From: an uncultured Flavobacteriales bacterium
Lineage (GTDB): Bacteria > Bacteroidota > Bacteroidia > Flavobacteriales_G > Salibacteraceae
Assembly: GCA_943788775.1 (NCBI GenBank)
Contig: CALSRO010000002.1
Coordinates: forward strand, 186,001 to 250,000
Length of the DNA: 64,000 bases
Direction of reading: 5' to 3'
The position numbers and the translations under genes were made by a program. Positions 58,002 through 64,000 of this stretch are shown piece by piece; within the stretch, counting starts at the first letter, position 1; every line of letters begins with the position of its first letter. The notes under the pieces are model-generated. The model was not told the origin of the DNA. It saw nothing but the letters and a program-made list of their open reading frames with translations, and did not search any database.

Positions 58002-58645
58002 TACTTAGCATGTGTGATTTGATGCAAAAGTACCTTGAGTTCGCTGAGCATCATGGCTGTTGCCCCCCAAATTTTCTTATCCTCATGCATAATATATTTT
58101 GTTTTGATCTTCGTTCCGTTTCCGGCTGAAACAATGCCCTCTTCAAATACTTCAGGCATCAGCAGGCGACTAATGGGCAATGTGAGAATCGATCTTACCT
58201 CACGCGGGTCCGGAACCAGCTGTGGCATTTCAGTCAACTTAAAGATGTATGGTTTTACCAAAAACCCGCTTGGAGGAATATAGACCTCTGATAAATGTCC
58301 CAAACGTTGAAGTGTATCGCGATTTACACCTACTTCTTCTTCCGTTTCCCTGCGCGCAGTTTCTTCTAAATCGTTATCCTCCTTTTCAATTTTCCCACCG
58401 GGAAAACCAATTTGTCCACTATGAACACCGTCATAGGATTGGCGCTCGATCAGTAACAAATGTGTTTCGCTGTGAACGGGTAAAAATATTGCCCCGACTG
58501 CACTTAACCTTGGAGTTGGATTTTTGCGCAAGGCCTCTTTTCGAAACTTTGCTATATCTGGAAACACTTGGGCATGAGCATCTTCTCCTGGAATTGGAGT
58601 CTGTGCAAAACGCTCTGTGATGCTTTGAAATTCATCAAATTTCAT
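58001..58645 (-). CDS. Nudix hydrolase, CoA pyrophosphatase-like
   Basis: The 214-residue protein has the complete Nudix box (GFPGGKIEKEDND then LEETARRETEEEVGV) with the catalytic glutamates. Preceding it, HLLLIERQSYDGVHSGQIGFPGG matches the CoA-diphosphatase subgroup (YeaB/NudL). Relatives hydrolyse CoA or its derivatives to 3',5'-ADP and phosphopantetheine. It starts 4 nt inside the kinase gene stop (58645/58642) and ends 1 nt into the exported hypothetical gene. Confidence 0.88.
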   Translation of the reverse strand: MKFDEFQSITERFAQTPIPGEDAHAQVFPDIAKFRKEALRKNPTPRLSAVGAIFLPVHSETHLLLIERQSYDGVHSGQIGFPGGKIEKEDNDLEETARRETEEEVGVNRDTLQRLGHLSEVYIPPSGFLVKPYIFKLTEMPQLVPDPREVRSILTLPISRLLMPEVFEEGIVSAGNGTKIKTKYIMHEDKKIWGATAMMLSELKVLLHQITHAK

Positions 58646-59484
58646 ATCATTGATAGATATTTGATTAATTCATCGATTGGACTTTGTATTACCAATCCAA
58701 GTTTCATGTTGGCTTTTTCTAGTTCTTGTTTCAATGCATCTTGATAATAAAATGCAATGGAGCCAACAAAATGGATCGGAACCTCCCTGGCGCTTGCATA
58801 TTTTGAAATATGTCGATCAATAAATTCTTTGAACGATTCAGCTAGAATTTCCTGTATTAAAGGGTGATTAATATGGTCCAAGCAAAAACGCGATAAACTC
58901 GCCAAAAATTTATTGGGCTTTTCATTATAGTACAATGAAGTGAGCACCGACTCTTTGGTAATATCAAATGAGGTTGTGAATTCTTCCACTAGTTCCACTG
59001 GCATTTCTCTGTATATCCAAGACCTCACCAATCTTCTTCCAATGGAAGATCCGCTCCCTTCATCACCGATCATAAAACCCATGGATGGTACATTATCTGT
59101 GATGTTTTTCCCATCGTATTCACATGAGTTGGAGCCCGTTCCCAGAATGCAGGCAATCCCCGGTTTATTTCTACACAAGGCTCGTGCAGCTGCTAAAAGA
59201 TCGTGGTTAACGGTAACTTTAGCTTTTGGCAAGACTGCATTAATACCTGCCGATATACGCAGGTTGCGTTCGTCACTGGAGCAACTCGCTCCATAAAAAA
59301 ACACATCTTGAATTTGTTCCGTTGACTCGTTTCCCAGCATTTCCTTAAAAACGGAGCTTACTTCATCTGATTCCACAAAAAAGGGATTGAGTCCTATGGT
59401 TGGCTTCCGCCATACCTCTTGGTTATCAACGTCTAACAAAACCCATATGGTCTTTGTTGACCCGCTTTCAGCTATCAATTTCAC
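58642..59484 (-). CDS. N-acetylglucosamine kinase-like (BadF/BadG/BcrA family)
   Basis: An ASKHA-fold sugar kinase. The 280-residue protein begins with GTG (KLIAESGSTKTIWVL, the phosphate-1 loop with Glu and Ser). ACILGTGSNSCEYDG and GFMIGDEGSGSSIGRRL follow, as in NAGK-type kinases that recycle amino sugars from cell wall. First gene of a three-gene operon with 4- and 1-nt overlaps. A TATTTTCG box (59496-59489) lies just 4 nt upstream of the start, so the leader would be minimal. Confidence 0.85.
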   Translation of the reverse strand: MKLIAESGSTKTIWVLLDVDNQEVWRKPTIGLNPFFVESDEVSSVFKEMLGNESTEQIQDVFFYGASCSSDERNLRISAGINAVLPKAKVTVNHDLLAAARALCRNKPGIACILGTGSNSCEYDGKNITDNVPSMGFMIGDEGSGSSIGRRLVRSWIYREMPVELVEEFTTSFDITKESVLTSLYYNEKPNKFLASLSRFCLDHINHPLIQEILAESFKEFIDRHISKYASAREVPIHFVGSIAFYYQDALKQELEKANMKLGLVIQSPIDELIKYLSMI

Positions 59485-59543
59485 TTGGCGAAAATAGCCA
59501 AGCGCAAATTGCTATCAGTATTCCTCTATTGAGGTTTTAAACA

Positions 59544-59592
59544 AAAAAAACCCGATGCATACACATCGGGTTTTTGATTTAGATTTTTGGTT
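59544..59592 (-). terminator. Terminator, copy 1 of a duplicated 49-bp element
   Basis: AACCCGATG pairs with CATCGGGTT around a 6-nt loop, and on the minus strand a T-run follows, so it ends the big T9SS gene, whose stop is at 59598. The 49-bp stretch occurs again at 63129-63177 with one mismatch. Confidence 0.85.
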
Positions 59593-59597
59593 GTGGA

Positions 59598-62500
59598 TTA
59601 TTCCCTTAACAGGGTAATGTCTCCGCGGTATTCTACCGGTTCTTTGTCGATGGTGGCCTCTGTTCCAGTGACTACATAGAAGTAGGTTCCTTCTGGTTGC
59701 TCAGCCCCGCCATTCATGCGTGTTCCATCCCAAACATCATCCATCTTCTCTGATTCAAACACCTTGGTTCCCCATCGGTTGTAGATGACGATTCTGAACT
59801 CTGCGATACCGTCAATCTGCCACTCAAACAAATCGTTGTTCTGATCTCCGTTCGGTGTAAACACGTTTGGCACAAAGAAACTTGTCGCTCTGTCTAAGTT
59901 CACCATGATAGCATGTGAGTCTGTACATACTCCATTGTCTGCTACCAACGACACCACATATGATCCGATCTGATCAAAGGTGAATACTGGATTCTCGGTC
60001 GTATCGAACCCGAAAGGCCCAAAGGTCCACTCATAAGTCAACTCGAAGTTTACAGAATCCTCACCAGCATTACTCTGGTTTACAAACTGAAGTTCTAATG
60101 GAATGTCCCCTGACTTCAACGTGTCGTCTAGTCCAGCACCTGGCTTGGTACTCACAAAATGTGCTACCGGCGATGGTCGAACTTCGATATCTACGCGTGA
60201 CCAACCACTCTCACAGCCATACTCGCTGAACTGTGTTCCATAAACTCGGGTAGGCATTTGTTGCAACTCGCCATAAGCGAACGGATTGCCAGCACCTAAC
60301 AAGGTCATGTCCTTAACACTTGGAATGGTATCTGGGTTCTCTTTCATCCCTTCTTCATAACCTTCCCACTCATACCACTTGAACGTATTGGTCAATAACC
60401 CATCTGCTCGCAAATTGTCTAGGTAATGACCTTGACAATATGGTCCTCCGCCAAATGTCTTTGGTGGAACAGGTGTTCTTGCTATTCGTACTGGAAGCAC
60501 TTTCTTGTTGTAACATGTCGTGACAGTATCATACAACTCATAGCTGATGAAATACTCTCCCTCGCCCACTCGACTTGGAATGAAGTATCCATCATGTAAG
60601 GTTGGTAAACTACCACCCCATATTCCATTCTCACGCACCGGGTTCAGTAATACACTGTCTTTAATGTTGTCACAGTAAACACTATCTGCTCCGCTAAAAT
60701 TAGCATTTGGCAAACCGTTGATTACAAGGGTTGTGTCTGACTCTGTACCACACGCTCCTTCTATCTTGTAACGAAGCTTATACGCACCGGCACTCTTGTC
60801 TTTTGTGTTGAAGTAATAGTTCCCGGATCCTTCTGGGATCTCCTCAATGTCATTGCCTTCCCAGATTCCGAATGGATCTCCTTCAAATGCGTTCAAGAAA
60901 ATCTCTACTTCCTCGCCCTCACATATGCGTGGCAAACTGTCTATCGTTGAATTATACTCTCCTACAATAGCAATGTTGGCTGAGTCTGTATTCACACACC
61001 CACTATCGTTCACCGTATGATATACCTTGATAGTATCTGGAGCACCGATAGTGCTTGGGTTTAATACTCCTGCAGAAGTTGGATTGTTCGAACTATCTGC
61101 ATTCATCCACGACTCGCTTTGGAAGTTCGTGTTGACTATCGTAAAGTTACCTTGAAGGTTTACACTCGTCAACTGCTCACAGTATGGACCAACGGTCGCA
61201 ATACTTGCGTCTGGAGCGCCTTTTACTCGTATGTCTATCGTATCGCTATTTGCACAGATCCCTTCCAATAGATAGATGATCTGAACTACTGTATCGTTTC
61301 CTGATCCTGGATCTAATATGTCTGGCGCGAATACTCCGTCCACCGCATTCACTATACCTGATCCTAGATAGGTTCCACCTGGCGTTTCTGATATCAATGT
61401 ATCCAATGGGTCCGATGCACAATACACTAACTCTGCGGCCGTTCCTCCTACATCTGGTGTTAAGTTAATTGGGAACTTCTCAAATACTTCTACTACAATG
61501 GTATCCTTGTTTCCACAAGCTTCTTCTAAGTTACTTTCTACTACGTAGGTTGTAGTGTAAGCCGGGTGAACCCATGGTGTTGCACACTGTACACAACCGA
61601 AGTTGGTGCCGACAACTATTGGATCTCCTCCTGCTAAAACACTCCAATAAAAGGTGTCACCACCATTGGCGTCCAACGTAATCGAGTCTAACTCGCAGAT
61701 CGCGGTGTCGTTGCCTAAGAAAGTACTTGGTTCAATGCGCACTACATATGAGTAAACGTTGAAACCTGTCACCGGACAAAAATCATCTTCAACAGTTACG
61801 TTGAATGGAACAAATGTTTGGTTAGTAGGTACTGCCGTCCAGCTTATATGCACGGTATCTGGATTGGTTCCAGAACTTGTCCAAACAGCTCCAGGTAAAA
61901 TCTGATCGATGTTACATATAGAAGTGATAGAATCATTGGAGATGTTACCCGCTGTGTCATAATCCGTGAATACTAAATCGAATTCAAAATCCTGGCCCGT
62001 ACAAACCACAATCGTATTCGAATCTAATTGAGCTCCTGAGCCCACAAAGTTTTGTATACCATTTTCGTCTTGAGGAGGAGTATTATCACAACTATCCAGC
62101 ACAATGAACTGAATATCTCTGTGTACCTCTCCTCTGTATTCACCAGTCTCTGGATCGTATTCCTTCACCGTAACGGCTATCGCATAGTTCGCAAAATTGA
62201 ATCCCGCAGGAATCGTAGCGGTAAAGTTCAACTGACCTGTAGCATTGTTGATGGTTGTTACTCCAGGCATTGGCTGAGGACCTGTATAGGATCCAGAGTA
62301 GCTAATAGGGTTGAAATTTCCTGACACATAATTGTTCCAAGCCGTATCTAGCTCCCACCAAAGGCTATCTCCGTTTGGATCGTAAGCACTCCAGTTATAA
62401 GTCACCTCTTGTCCATCGCAAAAGAATGGAATAGGCTTATTTGAATTGAATTGTACGGAACTGTTTGTGATAGATTCTTCAAAGTTCATTCGGGTATAAG

Positions 62501-63005
62501 CAACAATACTTGGCTGACTCACGTAGTTAACACCTGTATTACGAGCACCTGAAGCATATACAAAGATCCATTGATCACAATTATTGTAAGCAGCTCCTAA
62601 GAGGGCACTATCCATAACGATGGTATCGGTATAAACTCCCCACTGTATTCCTAACAAACCGCAGTTACCGACCACACATGAGTTTTGGGTAGAATTTAGC
62701 GAATCACATATTGGAGTGGCCTCTTTGATCGTATCTGCATAAGCCGTTCTGCTAATTTGTTGTCCTGTCTCTTCACATCGAATATAGTAACTGGCTGCCG
62801 TGCCAATACCTGCAGCGCCTGTACAGTTACCATTGTTAAAAGCTGTTCCTCCACAGTAACGGAAGAAATCACAGTGAGAAACGAAGGTATCTCCGTTGAT
62901 GTGTTCCACGGTAATATTCATTCCCTGAATGTGCGTGGCCGTTGCATCCTTCATTCCAAAGAGACCTAAGGTCAATAGAATCGTTAAAAAGGCTAATTTT
63001 TTCAT
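59598..63005 (-). CDS. Large secreted PKD-domain protein with T9SS type B sorting domain
   Basis: The 1135-residue protein has a signal peptide (LAFLTILLTLGLFGMKDATA). The N-terminal module begins THIQGMNITVEHINGDTFVSH, with an aromatic-rich region carrying CGGTAF..., and is akin to the gene at 36453. Repetitive beta domains follow, with cysteines about every 40-80 residues (e.g. ICELDSITLDANGGD, YCASDPLDTLIS, GPYCEQLTSVNLQG). A PKD domain precedes the end (TYEWTFGPFGFDTTENPVFTFDQIGSYVVSL). The type B sorting domain is PNVFTPNGDQNNDLFEW...YNRWGTKVFES...WDGTRMNGG. Its role at the surface is unknown. Confidence 0.87.
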   Translation of the reverse strand: MKKLAFLTILLTLGLFGMKDATATHIQGMNITVEHINGDTFVSHCDFFRYCGGTAFNNGNCTGAAGIGTAASYYIRCEETGQQISRTAYADTIKEATPICDSLNSTQNSCVVGNCGLLGIQWGVYTDTIVMDSALLGAAYNNCDQWIFVYASGARNTGVNYVSQPSIVAYTRMNFEESITNSSVQFNSNKPIPFFCDGQEVTYNWSAYDPNGDSLWWELDTAWNNYVSGNFNPISYSGSYTGPQPMPGVTTINNATGQLNFTATIPAGFNFANYAIAVTVKEYDPETGEYRGEVHRDIQFIVLDSCDNTPPQDENGIQNFVGSGAQLDSNTIVVCTGQDFEFDLVFTDYDTAGNISNDSITSICNIDQILPGAVWTSSGTNPDTVHISWTAVPTNQTFVPFNVTVEDDFCPVTGFNVYSYVVRIEPSTFLGNDTAICELDSITLDANGGDTFYWSVLAGGDPIVVGTNFGCVQCATPWVHPAYTTTYVVESNLEEACGNKDTIVVEVFEKFPINLTPDVGGTAAELVYCASDPLDTLISETPGGTYLGSGIVNAVDGVFAPDILDPGSGNDTVVQIIYLLEGICANSDTIDIRVKGAPDASIATVGPYCEQLTSVNLQGNFTIVNTNFQSESWMNADSSNNPTSAGVLNPSTIGAPDTIKVYHTVNDSGCVNTDSANIAIVGEYNSTIDSLPRICEGEEVEIFLNAFEGDPFGIWEGNDIEEIPEGSGNYYFNTKDKSAGAYKLRYKIEGACGTESDTTLVINGLPNANFSGADSVYCDNIKDSVLLNPVRENGIWGGSLPTLHDGYFIPSRVGEGEYFISYELYDTVTTCYNKKVLPVRIARTPVPPKTFGGGPYCQGHYLDNLRADGLLTNTFKWYEWEGYEEGMKENPDTIPSVKDMTLLGAGNPFAYGELQQMPTRVYGTQFSEYGCESGWSRVDIEVRPSPVAHFVSTKPGAGLDDTLKSGDIPLELQFVNQSNAGEDSVNFELTYEWTFGPFGFDTTENPVFTFDQIGSYVVSLVADNGVCTDSHAIMVNLDRATSFFVPNVFTPNGDQNNDLFEWQIDGIAEFRIVIYNRWGTKVFESEKMDDVWDGTRMNGGAEQPEGTYFYVVTGTEATIDKEPVEYRGDITLLRE

Positions 63006-63128
63006 ATCTGGTTTTTGGTTAACAAGGGCAAAGACTACAGTACTTTGCGAAAGGTTGTCCGAGGTGTTAAAAAACTTTAGCTGACGAAATTAATGAAACA
63101 TCCCTTTACTATAGAATCCGATGAAACC

Positions 63129-63177
63129 AAAAAAACCCGATGCATATACATCGGGTTTTTGATTTAGATTTTTGGTT
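63129..63177. repeat. Copy 2 of the 49-bp terminator-containing repeat
   Basis: Identical to 59544-59592 except for a C/T in the hairpin loop. It holds the same stem-loop but has no obvious minus-strand gene ending at it: the gene on the right runs away on the plus strand and the T9SS gene on the left begins at 63005. It may be the relic of a deleted gene or a duplicated 3' end. Confidence 0.8.
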
Positions 63178-63262
63178 TGATCAAATAGATTCAGATTGAA
63201 TGTTTCAGGCTATCTGAACTATATAATTTTTTACTCATGATTATTAAGCTCACCTTTGTTGC

Positions 63263-64000
63263 GTGAAGAATATTCTCATAGTTGGCGCAGGTTTGGCAGG
63301 TATATCGTTATGCGAAAGATTGCTTGAAAAAAAAGTTTCCGTAACTGTGATTGACCATCAAAACAACCCTTCGAGCACCAAGGTTGCGACTGGAATGTAC
63401 AATCCAATCGTGTTTAAGCGCTTGAATAAAACTTGGATGATCGATGAGGTCCTTGAGTCCATGCATTTGTTTTATCAGCACATAGAAGAAAAGCTATCGC
63501 GATCTTTGAAGAATGAAGTCCGACTTTTTAAACACATTTCCAGCAATGACTATCGCAACTTTTGGAACAAACGGGCAGAGCAACCAGACTTTAAAGAATA
63601 TTTAATTCCAGTAAATGGTGATTTTGGCGAAGTAAAAAAAGCGGGATGGGTAGATTGCGCGGCATTCGTGAATCATTATCACCAATACCTTTTAGATCAA
63701 GGAATCATCCAAGATGAAAAATTTCAGCTTGAGGATATGCATATCGAGAAAAAGGGAATAACCTACAAAGGGCTTCATTATGACTCTATCGTGTTTTGCG
63801 AAGGACCTTTCGCTGTTCATAATCCACTCTTTGATTGGCTGCCATTCAAAGTTGCCAAAGGCGATTGGGTAGTGATCGAAACCGAGAAAGACATAGAGCT
63901 TGAAGGAGTGGTTAACAATGTAGTCAACATTGTACCCCTTGGCGAAAATCGATACAAGCTTTCGTCCACTTTTGAATGGGAAACGGACAGTTGGTTGCCT
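63263..64000 (+). CDS. FAD-dependent oxidoreductase (DAO family), 3' end outside window
   Basis: The GTG at 63263 opens a frame of 246 codons that is still open at the window edge. The ADP-binding fold NILIVGAGLAGISLCERLLEK (GxGxxG) is at about 3-23 and is followed by VTVIDHQNNPSSTKVATGMYNPIV. A later VFCEGPFAVHNPLFDWLPFKVAKGDW, with GENRYKLSSTFEW, resembles the FAD-binding end of D-amino-acid-oxidase-type proteins. Substrate unknown. No ATG start is near. Confidence 0.78.
   Translation, partial: MKNILIVGAGLAGISLCERLLEKKVSVTVIDHQNNPSSTKVATGMYNPIVFKRLNKTWMIDEVLESMHLFYQHIEEKLSRSLKNEVRLFKHISSNDYRNFWNKRAEQPDFKEYLIPVNGDFGEVKKAGWVDCAAFVNHYHQYLLDQGIIQDEKFQLEDMHIEKKGITYKGLHYDSIVFCEGPFAVHNPLFDWLPFKVAKGDWVVIETEKDIELEGVVNNVVNIVPLGENRYKLSSTFEWETDSWLP

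Noticed and set aside
59544-63177. The flanked T9SS gene as an insertion sequence or integron cassette
   Set aside because: No transposase or integrase, and the repeats are terminators with dyad symmetry; the copies are direct, not inverted.

Overview
The window is an ordinary, densely packed stretch of a Bacteroidota chromosome, most likely a free-living, possibly marine member of the Flavobacteriales. Evidence: most sampled DNA is AT-rich; promoter-like TAnnTTTG -7 boxes recur upstream of genes; four large secreted proteins carry type IX secretion (T9SS) sorting domains (two type A, two type B/gliding-associated); and the gene order coaX-OMP-TPR-lptC-hemolysin-ppiD and pdxJ-CBS-BamA-like-nadK-DUF6089-uppS-bamA-ompH-ompH-murI is typical of that group.

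Layout. 1-4.3 kb: cation-efflux transporter (broken by a 1-nt slip), hemL with an overlapping methyltransferase, a UbiA-like membrane protein and a secreted hypothetical. 4.4-12.8 kb: gcvP and two T9SS cargo proteins. 12.8-15.4 kb (minus): sensor kinase, gpmI and tRNA-Phe. 15.5-23.2 kb (plus): coaX, outer-membrane and TPR proteins, lptC, a small membrane protein, a CBS/CNNM protein and a periplasmic PPIase. 23.3-24.8 kb (minus): pdxJ and a hydrolase. 25-35.2 kb (plus): cell-envelope cluster (nadK, uppS, bamA, two Skp-like chaperones, murI). 35.2-38.6 kb: gamma-carbonic-anhydrase-like protein, Nfu and a T9SS type-B protein. 38.6-42.6 kb (minus): sucB-sucA. 42.7-49.5 kb: SDR, then the RND-rfbA-polyprenyl synthase operon, and a radical SAM/SPASM protein. 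49.5-53.5 kb (minus): rplM-rpsI-rpsB-tsf, then pyrH and frr, both riddled with frameshifts. 53.8-59.5 kb (minus): OM protein, kbl, gdhA, then the NAGK-Nudix-TPR operon. 59.6-63.0 kb: a giant PKD-type T9SS protein flanked by two copies of the same terminator. 63.3 kb to the end: start of an FAD oxidoreductase.

The genes are mainly core metabolism (TCA cycle, glycine cleavage, tetrapyrrole, B6, CoA, NADP and isoprenoid synthesis), translation and outer-membrane biogenesis. I see no phage, IS element, CRISPR array, defence system or biosynthetic island, and no convincing new multi-gene system. The strongest anomaly is the block at about 49.70-51.00 kb, where tsf (tail), pyrH and frr need more than a dozen single-base frame changes and where sampled lines reach 55-60% GC against about 35% next door. 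This looks more like a foreign or unpolished patch in the assembly than gene decay. Other points worth checking are the duplicated 49-bp terminator, near-leaderless promoters, structured ribosomal-protein leaders, and a terminator immediately upstream of murI.
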